Notes: generated by a model from the sequence alone, not told the origin. 64,000 nt of DNA from Streptococcus cristatus (GCF_003943515.1 NZ_RJPT01000001.1:491990-555989); one strand, 5' to 3'; positions 45,660 through 57,034 are shown, counted from the stretch's first letter. A program made the numbers and translations.

Positions 45660-46396
45660 GAAGAGGTCGCCACGAAAGAAAGAGAAAACTCTCTCTGTTT
45701 CGACTAATAAATAGGCTCTTATTTCTAGGAATTGGGATCAGTTTGCTGTTTGCTCTACTGCGATTTCAGGACATGGATGAAGACTTCTTAACTTTTATTA
45801 GTCGTGGTTTGGGAGTCTGGACCTCTGACTTGCCCAAGGTGTCAGTTGATGATTGGGAATTGATTTTGGTCAATCGTAGCCATTTACAGGAAGAGTCACA
45901 TCCTAAGTTGACCCAAATTGATGATATTCAGGTAGATAGTCGTATTGCTGAAAATACCAGACAATTTTTAGCTGCAGCTCGGGCTATTGCACCGGGAGAA
46001 ACCTTGATTTCGGGCTATCGTAGCCGAGCGGAGCAGACAGAGCTCTATGAAGAAGCCCTAGCCTTGGCTGAAGAAGAAGGCTTGTCTCGGCAAGAAGCGG
46101 AGCAAGAAGTGCAAAAGCGGATCCAGCTGCCAGGTGCCAGTGAGCATCAGACAGGCTTGGCGATTGATATGAGCGAGCCAGAAGGTCAGAATGATGAGGT
46201 AGCAAATAAGATTGCGGAAATTGCCCCTAAATATGGCTTTATTCTGCGCTATCCTGAAGGGAAAAGCGATATTACTGGTGTGAATTTTGAAAATTGGCAC
46301 TATCGTTATGTTGGTGTAGAGTCGGCCCAATATATGCAAAAACATCACCTAGTTTTAGAGGAATATCTGGCCCTTTTGAAAGAGTCAGCTCGGTAA
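45656..46396 (+). CDS. LD-/DD-carboxypeptidase (LdcB/DacB, VanY-type)
   Basis: 246 aa, TTG start overlapping the phosphatase stop, with GGAGG 8 bases before it. A basic N-terminus and one membrane segment (about 18-36) export it. The VanY domain has 'SGYRSRAEQTELY', 'GASEHQTGLAIDMS' with zinc ligands His and Asp, and 'ENWHYRYVG' with the last His. It trims peptidoglycan stem peptides. A terminator follows. Confidence 0.88.
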   Translation: MRRGRHERKRKLSLFRLINRLLFLGIGISLLFALLRFQDMDEDFLTFISRGLGVWTSDLPKVSVDDWELILVNRSHLQEESHPKLTQIDDIQVDSRIAENTRQFLAAARAIAPGETLISGYRSRAEQTELYEEALALAEEEGLSRQEAEQEVQKRIQLPGASEHQTGLAIDMSEPEGQNDEVANKIAEIAPKYGFILRYPEGKSDITGVNFENWHYRYVGVESAQYMQKHHLVLEEYLALLKESAR

Positions 46397-46420
46397 GCAT
46401 TTACAGTTGATGTATAGACA

Positions 46421-46455
46421 AAAAATCAGCTGCTCAAGTGAGCAAGCTGATTTTT
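46421..46455 (+). terminator. terminator after the carboxypeptidase gene
   Basis: AAATCAGC / GCTGATTT with inner TGCTC/GAGCA and a T-run. Confidence 0.75.
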
Positions 46456-46577
46456 AAATAAACAATAGTTCTGGAGTTGCGGCTGCTGCTTTTAATACAT
46501 GTTAAGAGATAGAAAGTAATATCTCTTTATTAAGAACCTGATTATTTAAGCAATCTATAGAAATACAAGTTCGTAGA

Positions 46578-46633
46578 TTGACATATTTGGGAAATGAGCG
46601 TATAATCACAATGTGATTGAGCGCTCACTCAAT
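46578..46633 (+). promoter_or_regulatory. promoter with TetR-type operator
   Basis: TTGACA (46578-46583), 17 bases, TATAAT (46601-46606). Just after the start site, ATTGAGCGCTCACTCAAT (46616-46633) is a near-perfect palindrome, the likely site of the TetR regulator encoded by the second gene. Confidence 0.7.
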
Positions 46634-46660
46634 TTGTAGACGAAAAAAGGAGTTCATAAA

Positions 46661-47665
46661 ATGGTTGTTCAAGCAATACAATATAGTCGTTTCGGTGATG
46701 AAGAAGTGCTAGATTTGGTGAACATTAAATCTGATGTTTTGGAAGTGAATCAAGTTAGGGTAGAAGTTCATGCTGTTGGTTTAAATCCTATTGATTATAA
46801 GACTTTTGAGGGGGCAAAGCCACTCCGATTTCTATCTTTTATGACGAAACTAAAGAAGCCAAGTCGTTGGCTTGAGCCAAAATCATCTCTATTTCCAAGA
46901 GGTGTCGGGCGGGATTTTGCTGGAGTCATCACAGAAATTGGTGAAGGAGTAAGTCGGTTTTCAGTAGGAGATAAGGTTTTTGGAACAATGATCAGTGACC
47001 CTGGATTGGGGACCAAGAGGGGAGCTTTGGCAACAGAAGTTTGTGTCAATGAATCGGAAATTGTGTCGAAACCAGAGATGATTGATATGAACCACGCAGC
47101 TACTATGGGTGTGGCATCTCTAACAGTGGGAGGTGCTTTTAGAAAAATTGAGTTAAGTTCTAAAGATGTTATAGTTATTTCAGCAGCGGCAGGTGGTATT
47201 GGAAGTATTGCAGTACAGTATGCAGTTGCTAAGGGGGCAACGGTTATCGGAATTGCAAGTAAGAAAAATTCAGAATATTTGAAGTCCTTAGGTGCAATAC
47301 CAGTTGCTTACGAAGAGAACATCCAGAATGCTCTTCTATCAGCAAGTCCAAAGCCGATTACAAAATTCTTGGATTGCTATGGAAGTGATTATGTTAAATT
47401 GGCTTTTAGTTTGGGATTGAAGGGTACGGCTATTGGAACGCTAGTACCTTTACCATATGTTATGATAAGAGGAGCTCAGTTCACGGGTCCTAGACATTCC
47501 ACATATGATGATTTTAAAGTTCTAGCGGAAATGGTCTCAGATGGGAAAGTTCTGCTGAATATTGATCAGGTTTATGATTTTTCTCTAAAGTCAGTTAGAG
47601 AGGCATATCGTAGTCTGAAGTCGGGACACACTCGAGGTAAGAAAGTCGTAAAAGTAAGAGGGTAG
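46661..47665 (+). CDS. zinc-type alcohol dehydrogenase / quinone oxidoreductase-like
   Basis: 334 aa. 'VGLNPIDYKTFEG' and 'GRDFAGVITEIGEGVSRFSVGD' (partly) begin the MDR GroES-like domain, and 'ISAAAGGIGSIAVQYAVAKGA' minus ends is the NAD(P) loop. No structural zinc cysteines are visible, so it is a quinone-reductase-type member. It is encoded with a TetR regulator, suggesting induction by electrophiles or another small ligand. Confidence 0.82.
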   Translation: MVVQAIQYSRFGDEEVLDLVNIKSDVLEVNQVRVEVHAVGLNPIDYKTFEGAKPLRFLSFMTKLKKPSRWLEPKSSLFPRGVGRDFAGVITEIGEGVSRFSVGDKVFGTMISDPGLGTKRGALATEVCVNESEIVSKPEMIDMNHAATMGVASLTVGGAFRKIELSSKDVIVISAAAGGIGSIAVQYAVAKGATVIGIASKKNSEYLKSLGAIPVAYEENIQNALLSASPKPITKFLDCYGSDYVKLAFSLGLKGTAIGTLVPLPYVMIRGAQFTGPRHSTYDDFKVLAEMVSDGKVLLNIDQVYDFSLKSVREAYRSLKSGHTRGKKVVKVRG

Positions 47666-47681
47666 CAGGGAGATGCTAGTG

Positions 47682-48326
47682 ATGAAAAGTTTAGAACAAA
47701 AGTATGCCCAGGCATTAGAAAATAGCAATTTGAGTTTAAAACAACGTCAAGTATTATTATCAAGTCTAAAGTTATTTTCAGAAATTGGCTTTGAAAATAC
47801 AACAGCCAGCCTTATTGCTAAAGAGGCTGGAGTTTCAGAAGGGACAGTTTTTAGTTACTTTAAAACTAAGGAAGGCATCTTAGAAGCAATTTTATCGACT
47901 TTTCTTGAGCAAGTTATTCCAGATGTGATTGCTGATTTTTCTGAGAAGAAATTTACAGCAAACCAAGAGAGTTTTCCAGTGTTTTTGAGAAGCATTGTTC
48001 GAGATAGACTAGTTTTCATTCAGGAGAATCAAATGCAAGTTAAAATTCTCTTGAGTCGTTCTTTTATTGATAAAAATATTTCTGACCAGTTAGGGAATGT
48101 TATTATTCACTCTATCATTAAGCCAATTAGTCCAGTTCTGAATCAGTTTAAAGAAAATGGTGTTATCCGAGATTGGTCAAACGAAAGAATCGTTCGTTAT
48201 ATTCTAGCCTTGAGTCTTTCTTATGCTCTTCCAATGATGTTGAATAATAATGAGGACCTAGACATAGATGAAGCAGTAAACGAAATAGTTGAATGCCTGT
48301 CTTTTGCCTTAGTAGAAGTAAAGTGA
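47682..48326 (+). CDS. TetR-family regulator
   Basis: 214 aa from ATG 47682, better spaced from GGGAG than ATG 47673. 'LIAKEAGVSEGTVFSYFKTKE' minus one residue is the TetR helix-turn-helix (about 44-63). It lies 16 bases after the oxidoreductase and probably represses both through the palindrome at 46616. Effector unknown. Confidence 0.85.
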   Translation: MKSLEQKYAQALENSNLSLKQRQVLLSSLKLFSEIGFENTTASLIAKEAGVSEGTVFSYFKTKEGILEAILSTFLEQVIPDVIADFSEKKFTANQESFPVFLRSIVRDRLVFIQENQMQVKILLSRSFIDKNISDQLGNVIIHSIIKPISPVLNQFKENGVIRDWSNERIVRYILALSLSYALPMMLNNNEDLDIDEAVNEIVECLSFALVEVK

Positions 48327-48339
48327 ATTTTGATTTTTA

Positions 48340-48370
48340 AGCTTACTATTAAAAATAGTGAGCTTTTTTA
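48340..48370 (+). terminator. terminator after the TetR gene
   Basis: AGCTTACTATT / AATAGTGAGCT with TTTTTT; a second hairpin (AATCCCCAATCA region, 48386-48412) follows. Confidence 0.7.
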
Positions 48371-48420
48371 AAACCAATATAAAAATCCCCAATCATAATG
48401 ATTGAGGATTGAGCAAATGA

Positions 48421-48506
48421 ATTTTAAACAATACCTTAACTATCATAGCCTTGGCTACATTTTTAAAAGTTGTTTTAGCTGTGTTGAGGAGCTTGGTACT
48501 GATGCC
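48421..48506 (-). pseudogene. degenerate duplicate of the gdhA 3' end
   Basis: Bases 48423-48468 resemble 49050-49094 (the gdhA stop and last codons), and 48469-48506 resemble 49149-49182. About 60 bases between are missing, and there is a new in-frame stop. It lies on the far side of the GNAT gene from the intact gdhA, so the GNAT gene is flanked by two gdhA ends. Confidence 0.65.
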
Positions 48507-48533
48507 CTCGATTCGACCATAGTATATTGCCAT

Positions 48534-49022
48534 CTATTCATCTGATGAGAGGGATTTTATCATCCAGATATTCATAGCTGGGTGGCCAACGGCGTTAGTA
48601 AGCGGTTGTTGCAATGCTGTGAAACTATAGTGTTGATAGATGGCCACGGCCGTAGCCAGTTCAGTAGAGGTTTCTAGATAAAGCTGTTCATAACCTGCTA
48701 GGCGGGCTTCCTGGAATATCCGCTTTATCAACCTGCTGGAATAACCTTTGCCACGGCTATTTTTAGTGACATACAGTTTTTGTAATTCAGCAATTTTATC
48801 GGACACAGGTGCAAAGCCACCACAGCCAACCAGCTGTCCTTCATCTTCCAGAACAAAGTAAGCTGCTCTCTCTTGCAGTTGATAGAAGTCGGCCAAATGA
48901 TCTAGATGAGAATCAAAGTAGACAGTTCCTGGTTTGTCAAGCCCGAATTCTTCTAGGCTAGCTCGAATGAGTTGCGCTACAGCTGTATTGTCTCTTACTT
49001 CCATCGGCCGTAAGTTCATCAT
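48534..49022 (-). CDS. GNAT-family N-acetyltransferase
   Basis: 162 aa, tandem ATG start with GGAGGAC upstream. 'LYVTKNSRGKGYSSRLIKRI' minus an end is the acetyl-CoA loop. Substrate unknown. It sits between intact gdhA and a decayed copy of the gdhA 3' end, so it was probably inserted by recombination. Confidence 0.8.
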   Translation of the reverse strand: MMNLRPMEVRDNTAVAQLIRASLEEFGLDKPGTVYFDSHLDHLADFYQLQERAAYFVLEDEGQLVGCGGFAPVSDKIAELQKLYVTKNSRGKGYSSRLIKRIFQEARLAGYEQLYLETSTELATAVAIYQHYSFTALQQPLTNAVGHPAMNIWMIKSLSSDE

Positions 49023-49050
49023 TTGTCCTCCGATAGGATGTATCGACTAA

Positions 49051-50415
<1,365 letters not shown>

Positions 50416-50619
50416 TTATATTTTATTACACGAGCCATTATAGCAGAATTTTTTTAGGGTGTAAAGAAAAAAGTTGAATTTTCTGAAAATTTCCATAATA
50501 TTTATTTGAAGATTCTAGGTGGAAATGCCGAACCTTTTGCTAGAAAATTAGGAGAAATCCTTTATAGGAAGAATTTTAATGATATAATAGAGAAAATTAA
50601 GGAATAAGAGGTCAAAATA

Positions 50620-51555
50620 ATGACAACAACCAAGACAAAAATTGCGGGTTTTGATTTTGATAACTGCCTGATGAATGCTGCAGGAGTTGCTTGTATGACA
50701 GTGGAAGAGTTAGAAGAAGTCAAAAACTCTGCTGCAGGAACCTTTGTGACTAAGACGGCAACGCTGGAATTTCGTCAAGGAAACCCAGAGCCTCGCTATC
50801 AGGATGTGCTATTGGGCTCTATCAACTCCATGGGCCTGCCCAATAATGGTTTAGATTATTATCTTGACTACTTGCTGGAGCTGCAAGAAAGCGAACCAAA
50901 TCGCACTTTCTTCCTTTCCTTGGTTGGTATGTCGCCAGAAGAAACCCACACCATTCTCAAGAAAGTGCAGGCAAGCGACTTTAAAGGGATTACTGAGCTC
51001 AATCTCTCCTGTCCAAACGTTCCAGGTAAGCCACAGATTGCTTATGATTTCGAAACGACTGATCGTATCTTATCAGAGGTCTTTGCTTATTTTACTAAGC
51101 CGTTGGGAATCAAGCTGCCGCCTTACTTTGATATTGTACATTTTGATCAGGCTGCTGCGATTTTTAACAACTATCCGCTCAAGTTTGTCAATTGTGTCAA
51201 TTCGATCGGAAACGGTCTTTATATAGAAGATGAGTCAGTGGTCATTCGTCCTAAAAATGGTTTTGGCGGTATTGGCGGCCAGTACATCAAGCCTACGGCT
51301 CTGGCCAATGTCCATGCCTTTTACCAGCGCCTGAAACCAGAAATCCAAATCATCGGAACTGGGGGTGTCTTGACAGGGCGCGATGCCTTTGAGCATATCC
51401 TCTGTGGAGCCAGTATGGTGCAGGTAGGAACAACCCTTCATAAAGAAGGTGTGGCAGCCTTCAAGCGCATCACTGCCGAACTCAAGGCGATTATGGAAGA
51501 AAAAGGCTATGAAAGTCTGGCTGATTTCCGTGGAAAATTGAAGTATATTGATTAA
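50620..51555 (+). CDS. pyrDA: dihydroorotate dehydrogenase, class 1A
   Basis: 311 aa. '[20 protein letters not shown]' and '[19 protein letters not shown]' begin the barrel, '[16 protein letters not shown]' holds the class 1A catalytic Cys, and '[20 protein letters not shown]' binds FMN. It is the fumarate-dependent cytosolic enzyme of pyrimidine synthesis. Confidence 0.94.
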   Translation: MTTTKTKIAGFDFDNCLMNAAGVACMTVEELEEVKNSAAGTFVTKTATLEFRQGNPEPRYQDVLLGSINSMGLPNNGLDYYLDYLLELQESEPNRTFFLSLVGMSPEETHTILKKVQASDFKGITELNLSCPNVPGKPQIAYDFETTDRILSEVFAYFTKPLGIKLPPYFDIVHFDQAAAIFNNYPLKFVNCVNSIGNGLYIEDESVVIRPKNGFGGIGGQYIKPTALANVHAFYQRLKPEIQIIGTGGVLTGRDAFEHILCGASMVQVGTTLHKEGVAAFKRITAELKAIMEEKGYESLADFRGKLKYID

Positions 51556-51570
51556 AAGTTTAAGAAAGAG

Positions 51571-51743
51571 AGAGTGGGACAGAAATCGGTAATTCGTTAG
51601 AATTCGATTTCGTCGTCCCACCTCCGCACAGTTGAGTAGGGCTGTAAAAGCTGATGAAATCAGCGTAGTAGAGCCCACTCAACCACTGCGTCTTGCTCGA
51701 CAATCCAAAGACAATTGAGAGGCTAGGACTTTTGTCCCAGCCT
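51571..51743 (+). repeat. 173-bp interspersed repeat, copy 2
   Basis: Matches 34721-34893 except for about two substitutions. Here the end stem is complete: GAGAGGCTaGGAC-TTTT-GTCCcAGCCTCTC followed by TTTTA, so it can terminate pyrDA transcription. Confidence 0.8.
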
Positions 51744-51770
51744 CTCTTTTAGTATTTTAAGGGAGAGCAG

Positions 51771-51811
51771 AAAAAAATCCCTCCAAGATTAGATAGGAAA
51801 TCTCAGAGGGA
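51771..51811 (-). terminator. terminator of the leftward yidC gene
   Basis: TCCCTC / GAGGGA stem with inner AGATT/AATCT pairs and a T-run on the minus strand. Confidence 0.65.
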
Positions 51812-51825
51812 AATGGATAGTTTAT

Positions 51826-52746
51826 TTATCTAGAACGTTGTTTACCAGCGTTGCGATTCTTTTTCTTTTTATTGTTTTGAGTGATTGCTTGGCTCGCTTT
51901 TGGTGTCACATCTTTGATGCGGCCTGCATTGCTCATGGCTTTCGGAGGATTCTTTTTGTATTCTTCTGCTACTTGCTTTCTGATCCGAGGACGCATTAAG
52001 TAGTTAATGATGAATTGTTGGATGATTTGGATGAAACCACCGACTACCCAGTAGAGGGTCACAGCCGCTGGTGACATGAAGGAGAAGACAACAATCATAA
52101 TCGGACTCATATAAGTTGCACTCTTCATCTGCGCTTTTTGGGTCTCATCTTCGATACCATGTAGGGAGAGAAGTGACTGGATGTAGTAGAGTACACCGAC
52201 AATGAGAGTCAAGGCCAGACTAGGTTTTCCAAGATTGATGCCAAGGAAAGTACTGCTGGCTACACCGTTTGTATATTGGGCAGCGAAGAAGAGGGCTGAG
52301 AAGAAAGGCATTTGAATGAGTAGAGGGAGGCAGCCGATACCGCCAAACATACTGAGACCATTTTCTCTTTGAGCAGCCATAAGTTCTTGCTGGGCTTCCA
52401 GTTTTTCTTCTTGGGTTTTGGCATTATTGATTCGTTCTTGAATAGGGGCAAAGATGGGCTTGAAGTAGTTCATCTTTTCTGACTGAAGAGTCGCCTTCCA
52501 AGACTGATAGATTCCCAGTGGGAAAATAATCAGCCGCACGATAAGGGTAACGATAATAATCGCTAGACCGTAACCGAGACCTGAATTCTTGGCAAAGAAC
52601 TGGATGCTATCTGCCATAGGCTGACCAAGCACATCCCAAATGATACCAGAAGGATTGCCAGCCTTGTCTCGTCCGACACACCCTGTCAATAATAGAAGGA
52701 GGGACAAGCTCATTCCAGAGAATAAAATACGTTTAAATGTTTTCAC
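51826..52746 (-). CDS. yidC2: membrane insertase YidC2 (OxaA type)
   Basis: 306 aa. A lipoprotein signal (LLLLLTGC, Cys about 23), then five membrane segments with '[20 protein letters not shown]' and '[20 protein letters not shown]' and a long basic C-terminal tail ([16 protein letters not shown]). The long basic tail marks the YidC2 type, which works with the ribosome. It inserts membrane proteins. Confidence 0.92.
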   Translation of the reverse strand: MKTFKRILFSGMSLSLLLLLTGCVGRDKAGNPSGIIWDVLGQPMADSIQFFAKNSGLGYGLAIIIVTLIVRLIIFPLGIYQSWKATLQSEKMNYFKPIFAPIQERINNAKTQEEKLEAQQELMAAQRENGLSMFGGIGCLPLLIQMPFFSALFFAAQYTNGVASSTFLGINLGKPSLALTLIVGVLYYIQSLLSLHGIEDETQKAQMKSATYMSPIMIVVFSFMSPAAVTLYWVVGGFIQIIQQFIINYLMRPRIRKQVAEEYKKNPPKAMSNAGRIKDVTPKASQAITQNNKKKKNRNAGKQRSR

Positions 52747-52827
52747 GAGTTCATTTCCTTTGTTTCTAAAAAATAATACCTATCTATTCTACTGTTTTTT
52801 AAGGAAATATACAATAGTTCTACAGAC

Positions 52828-53106
52828 CTAATTTGCAATTTTAAAGTCAGTATAGGAATCAAAATTGGCCATGGTGACATCTAAATAGCTGACTTTTGAA
52901 AAAGGAGTTGGTCCCTTGCGGATTCCTTGAATGAACTTGGCCATGAGGGCAGAGCTTTCAGCTTGAGCCAAAATTTCGACTGTACCGTCGTCATTATTCC
53001 AGACACGACCGGTAATCCCGCCGATTTGCAGAGCGAGGGAGTAAACGCCCCAACGAAAGCCGACGCCTTGGACTCGTCCTTGCGCAATCATTCTTACTTT
53101 TTGCAT
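52828..53106 (-). CDS. acylphosphatase
   Basis: 92 aa. 'AQGRVQGVGFRWGVYSLA' holds the catalytic Arg, and 'GRVWNNDDGTVEILAQA' the catalytic Asn. It hydrolyses acyl phosphates. It has AGGAGG upstream, is leftward, and is followed by yidC2 as in other streptococci. Confidence 0.93.
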   Translation of the reverse strand: MQKVRMIAQGRVQGVGFRWGVYSLALQIGGITGRVWNNDDGTVEILAQAESSALMAKFIQGIRKGPTPFSKVSYLDVTMANFDSYTDFKIAN

Positions 53107-53247
53107 CGTTACCTCCTTTTGTAGCGGTTTGAAACTCGCTTCTCAGTCCATAGCGCAGCGAGCGGTTGCTTGCTGGAGACAAGATTTTCTCTGAAGCTAA
53201 GTCTAGAGGATGAGTTCAAAACTGCTAGATTGTGTTATAATGTATTT

Positions 53248-53988
53248 ATGAATATTATAACCTCAAAAGCCAATAATGTGGTAAAAAAAGCTAAAAAGCT
53301 GCATCAAAAAAAATATCGTAGCGAGTCGTATTTGATTGAGGGCTGGCATCTTTTTGAGGAGGCTCTGGCCAGTCAGGCACGGATTCTGCGAATTTTTGCC
53401 TTGGCAGAGTACGAAGAGCGCTTGGCAGCATTTTCTCAGATAATTTTTGTTAGTCCTGAGATTCTGAGTGATTTGGCAGATAGTAAGACCCCTCAGGGAA
53501 TCGTTGCAGAATTAGCCTTTGAGGAGCAGAATATTCCAGAAAAGCTGGAAGGTGCCTACCTCTTTTTAGAAGATGTGCAGGATCCTGGCAATGTCGGAAC
53601 CATCATCCGAACAGCGGATGCGGCGGGTTATCAAGGAGTTTTCATCTCTAGCTACTCCGCTGATATTTACAATCTCAAAACCTTGCGTTCTATGCAGGGT
53701 AGCCATTTTCATCTGCCCATTTATCGCGTGAGCAGAGAGGATATGCTGACTCTGGCTCGTCAGAATGATTTACAAATTCTGGCTTCGACTTTATCAGAGG
53801 ATTCCCTTGATTATCAAAAGGTCGAAAAAAATGAGAATTTCCTCCTAGTCATGGGCAATGAAGGTCAGGGAATCAGCCAAGAAATGACGGATGCGGCTGA
53901 TGTTTTGGTTCATATTTCCATGAAGGGGCAGGCTGAAAGTCTGAACGTAGCTGTGGCAGCCGGCATCCTGATGTTTGCTTTAAGCTAA
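53248..53988 (+). CDS. SpoU/TrmH-family RNA 2'-O-methyltransferase
   Basis: 246 aa from ATG 53248; the longer frame runs over the divergent promoter. An N-terminal substrate-binding domain precedes the SPOUT domain with 'EDVQDPGNVGTIIRTADAAG' (motif 1), 'LVMGNEGQGIS' (motif 2) and 'SLNVAVAAGILMF' (motif 3). It methylates rRNA or tRNA ribose; the site is unknown. Confidence 0.9.
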   Translation: MNIITSKANNVVKKAKKLHQKKYRSESYLIEGWHLFEEALASQARILRIFALAEYEERLAAFSQIIFVSPEILSDLADSKTPQGIVAELAFEEQNIPEKLEGAYLFLEDVQDPGNVGTIIRTADAAGYQGVFISSYSADIYNLKTLRSMQGSHFHLPIYRVSREDMLTLARQNDLQILASTLSEDSLDYQKVEKNENFLLVMGNEGQGISQEMTDAADVLVHISMKGQAESLNVAVAAGILMFALS

Positions 53989-54032
53989 CTTTTAGAAATT
54001 TCTCTATAATAAAACTAAATGGAGGTGATGAC

Positions 54033-54524
54033 ATGCCTTACAGAGAAGATGATGAATTTATGGCTTATGTGGGGCATTTGATTGAGAAGCCCAGCGTCCA
54101 ACGCTTAAAAGGGATTACCCATCATATTCATTCCAATCGGCTTGAACATTCAATCAATGTCAGTTATACTAGTTATAAAATTGCAAAAAAATTTGGCTGG
54201 AATGCCCGCAGTACAGCACGGGGCGCTCTATTGCATGACCTATTTTATTATGACTGGCGTGAAACCAAGTTTAAAAAGAGTCATGCCTGGGTACATCCCC
54301 GCCTAGCAGTCCGAAATGCCCGCAAGATTACCAAGCTCAATCGAGTTGAGGAAGATATTATCATCAAGCATATGTGGGGAGCGACCTTAGCACCACCCCG
54401 CTACAAGGAGTCCTTCGTTGTAACTATGGTGGACAAGTATTGGGCGATCAAAGAAGCGACGGCGCCTTGGCGACAAAAGCTGAGTGGGCGTAAAAAGTAT
54501 CATCGAAAGATGATGAAAAGTTAA
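54033..54524 (+). CDS. HD-domain hydrolase
   Basis: 163 aa. 'RLEHSINVSYTSYKIAKKFG', 'ARGALLHDLFYYDWRE' and later His/Asp residues form the HD metal site. Small HD proteins like this are common next to the TrmH gene in streptococci. Substrate unknown. GGAGGTGATG lies upstream. Confidence 0.85.
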   Translation: MPYREDDEFMAYVGHLIEKPSVQRLKGITHHIHSNRLEHSINVSYTSYKIAKKFGWNARSTARGALLHDLFYYDWRETKFKKSHAWVHPRLAVRNARKITKLNRVEEDIIIKHMWGATLAPPRYKESFVVTMVDKYWAIKEATAPWRQKLSGRKKYHRKMMKS

Positions 54525-54543
54525 AATGTAAAAAGGAGACATT

Positions 54544-55227
54544 ATGAACAATACAATTATTCAAGAAAACAGTGGACTTTCTAGTTTTTATTCTAAGGTC
54601 TACGGATTTGTCGGGATGGGAATTGCCATCTCTGCTCTGGTTTCAGGCTTAATGCTGACGACCTTCCAGACAGCTCTAGTAGATATTCTGCTCCATTACC
54701 GCTGGATATACTACGGTGCGATTTTCCTTGAGGTGGCCTTGGTTTGGTCAGCTTCCAGTATGGGACTTCGCAATAGTCCAGCTGCTCTCCCCCTCTTTTT
54801 GAGTTACTCAGCCCTAAACGGCTTTACCATGAGTTTCATTGTGGCCATGTACACAGGAGGTGTGGTCTTTAAAGCATTTGCAGTTAGTGCGGCCGTTTTC
54901 CTTGTCATGGCAGCCATGGGTGTCATCATCAAAAAAGATTTGTCTGGTATGGGCCGTGCTATGATTGCAGGTCTGATTGGGATTGTGATCGCGAGTTTTG
55001 TCAATATTTTCCTGGGTAGCGACATGATAGACTATATTGTCAGCTATGTCAGCGTCGTCATTTTCGCTGGTTTGATTGCTTGGGACAATCAAAAAATTCG
55101 CTATGTCTATGAGCAGACAGGCGGACAGGCTGGACTTGGTTGGGCCCTTTCTCTGGCTTTGAGCCTTTATCTCGACTTTATCAATCTTTTCCTCAGCATC
55201 CTTCGTATCTTTGGAAGAAATGACTAA
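54544..55227 (+). CDS. Bax-inhibitor-1 family membrane protein (YccA-like)
   Basis: 227 aa with seven hydrophobic segments and the family's C-terminal 'LSLYLDFINLFLSILRI'. Relatives modulate FtsH or leak protons/calcium. It follows the HD gene by 19 bases with AAAGGAG before ATG and is closed by a strong terminator. Confidence 0.88.
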   Translation: MNNTIIQENSGLSSFYSKVYGFVGMGIAISALVSGLMLTTFQTALVDILLHYRWIYYGAIFLEVALVWSASSMGLRNSPAALPLFLSYSALNGFTMSFIVAMYTGGVVFKAFAVSAAVFLVMAAMGVIIKKDLSGMGRAMIAGLIGIVIASFVNIFLGSDMIDYIVSYVSVVIFAGLIAWDNQKIRYVYEQTGGQAGLGWALSLALSLYLDFINLFLSILRIFGRND

Positions 55228-55236
55228 TAAAAGATG

Positions 55237-55271
55237 GATAGCTTCCTCAATAAATGGGAAGCTATCTTTTT
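55237..55271 (+). terminator. terminator after the BI-1 family gene
   Basis: GATAGCTTCC / GGGAAGCTATC with TTTTT. Confidence 0.8.
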
Positions 55272-55408
55272 GTTTGAAGGGGCATTTTGGAAGTTGAATA
55301 GGATTAGCAGTAAAAGTTTTGCAAACTGTTAATTTTTTGATATACTAACTAAAAATATATTTGGGCAATGCCTTCGTCTATTGCTCTGGAAAAAGAAAGG
55401 AAGTTTCT

Positions 55409-56872
55409 ATGGATATGTTATTTATCCCAGGCTGGTTGATTTTTGCAATCGTTGCAGCCATTGTGCTTATTATTCTTTTGGCTAAGGGGTATGTCAATGC
55501 TAAGCCAAATGAAGTAGTCGTTATTACTGGTCTGCGTAAGCAGCGCCATTTGAGAGGTAAGGCTGGCTTCATGATTCCTTTTGTAGAGCAGCGCTCTTAT
55601 CTGGATATTGAGCAGTTTTCTACAGACGTCCGTACTTCTGAGTCTGTGCCAACACTTGATTTTATCAACGTTCGTGCTGATGCGGCTGTTAAGTTGAAGA
55701 TTGGTACTACTGATGAAATGATTGACCGTGCGGCAGAGAACTTCCTTAATTGGAATACCACTGATATTTCTAACTCTGTCCAAGATGTACTAGAAGGAAA
55801 TCTTCGGGAAGTAATTGGTCAGATGGAATTACGTAAGATGGTCAATGACCGTCAGGAATTTGCCTCAAAAGTTCAGGACAACGTAGCTCCGGATCTGGCT
55901 AAGATGGGATTAGAAGTCATTGCCTTTACCGTTCAGTCTTTCTCTGATGAAGGTGGTGTGATTGATAATCTCGGTATCGAAAATGTCGAAACCATCAAAA
56001 AAGATGCCTTAATTGCGAAGGCTAAAGCTGAACGTGAGCGCAAGGAAGTAGAAGCTGAGCAAGACAAATTGGCTAACGATAAGCGCGTAGCTGCTGACTT
56101 AGAAATCGCTCAAAAGCAAAATGAGTTGAAATTGAAGCAAGCAGCCCTCAAGCAGGAAGCGGATATAGCTCAAGCTAAGGCTGATGCAGCTAAAGGGATT
56201 GAGGCGGAAGTGCAGCGTCGCGAGCAAGAACGTGTGGCTGCCGAAGCTAATATCATGAAGCAAGAGAAAGAAGCTGAAGTCAAGGAACGCGAAGTTAAGG
56301 TTCGGGAGCAAGAACTGGATGCTAACATCCGCAAACAGGCTGAAGCGGAGAAATACTCTCGTCAACAAGCAGCGGAAGCACAATTGATTGAGCGTCAACG
56401 TCAAGCCGAGGCGGAGCTCTTTGAAACACAAAAAGAAGCCGAAGCACGCAAGGCTCAAGCCGAGGCTGAGAAATTTGCGCAACTGCAAGAAGCTGAAGCT
56501 ATTGAAGCTAAGGGACGTGCTGAAGCGGAGGCTATTCGTCTTAAATTAGAAGCCGAAGCAGAAGGTTTGGATAAAAAAGCAGAAGCCATGAAGAAGATGC
56601 AGGAAGCTGCGATTACTGAGATGATTGTAGACAAACTGCCAGAAATTGCCCGTGCTGTAGCAGAGCCGCTTACTAAAGTGGACAAAATCACTATGTATGG
56701 TGAAGGCAATGCTTCTAAGATGGTTGGTGATATCATGCAGAGTATTGACCAAGTGTCGCAAGGTGCAGGCTTCGATATTCGTCAACTCCTAGCAGGAGCT
56801 CTTGGTGTTAATATGACTGTTAACAAGCTAAAACAAGATGAGCAAGCTGTCATCGAAGTTGATGAGAAATAA
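55409..56872 (+). CDS. flotillin-like SPFH-domain protein
   Basis: 487 aa from ATG 55409 with AAAGGAAG upstream. One membrane helix (about 6-26), then an SPFH domain (about 30-200), then a long Ala/Glu/Lys/Gln coiled coil (about 205-410) rich in AEAE repeats, then a short C-terminal domain. It organises membrane microdomains. It resembles FloT/YuaG. Confidence 0.9.
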   Translation: MDMLFIPGWLIFAIVAAIVLIILLAKGYVNAKPNEVVVITGLRKQRHLRGKAGFMIPFVEQRSYLDIEQFSTDVRTSESVPTLDFINVRADAAVKLKIGTTDEMIDRAAENFLNWNTTDISNSVQDVLEGNLREVIGQMELRKMVNDRQEFASKVQDNVAPDLAKMGLEVIAFTVQSFSDEGGVIDNLGIENVETIKKDALIAKAKAERERKEVEAEQDKLANDKRVAADLEIAQKQNELKLKQAALKQEADIAQAKADAAKGIEAEVQRREQERVAAEANIMKQEKEAEVKEREVKVREQELDANIRKQAEAEKYSRQQAAEAQLIERQRQAEAELFETQKEAEARKAQAEAEKFAQLQEAEAIEAKGRAEAEAIRLKLEAEAEGLDKKAEAMKKMQEAAITEMIVDKLPEIARAVAEPLTKVDKITMYGEGNASKMVGDIMQSIDQVSQGAGFDIRQLLAGALGVNMTVNKLKQDEQAVIEVDEK

Positions 56873-56893
56873 ATCCAAATGTGTCTAAGCTAT

Positions 56894-56931
56894 ACAAACA
56901 GCTGGGAGTCGGAACTTCTGGCTGTTTGTTT
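56894..56931 (+). terminator. terminator after the flotillin-like gene
   Basis: ACAAACAGC / GCTGTTTGT perfect stem with inner GGGAGT/ACTTC pairing and T-rich tail. Confidence 0.75.
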
Positions 56932-57034
56932 ATCATCCATCAGAAAAGCATTTCTATCAGCTAAATACTTTTCATTACCATGTAAAAATGTTAAAATATA
57001 ACAGATTAAACAACTAAGATTATAGGAGTAGAAA

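Noticed and set aside
55361..55408. Longer start of the flotillin-like protein
   Set aside because: The extra 16 residues have no ribosome-binding site, and AAAGGAAG sits directly before ATG 55409.
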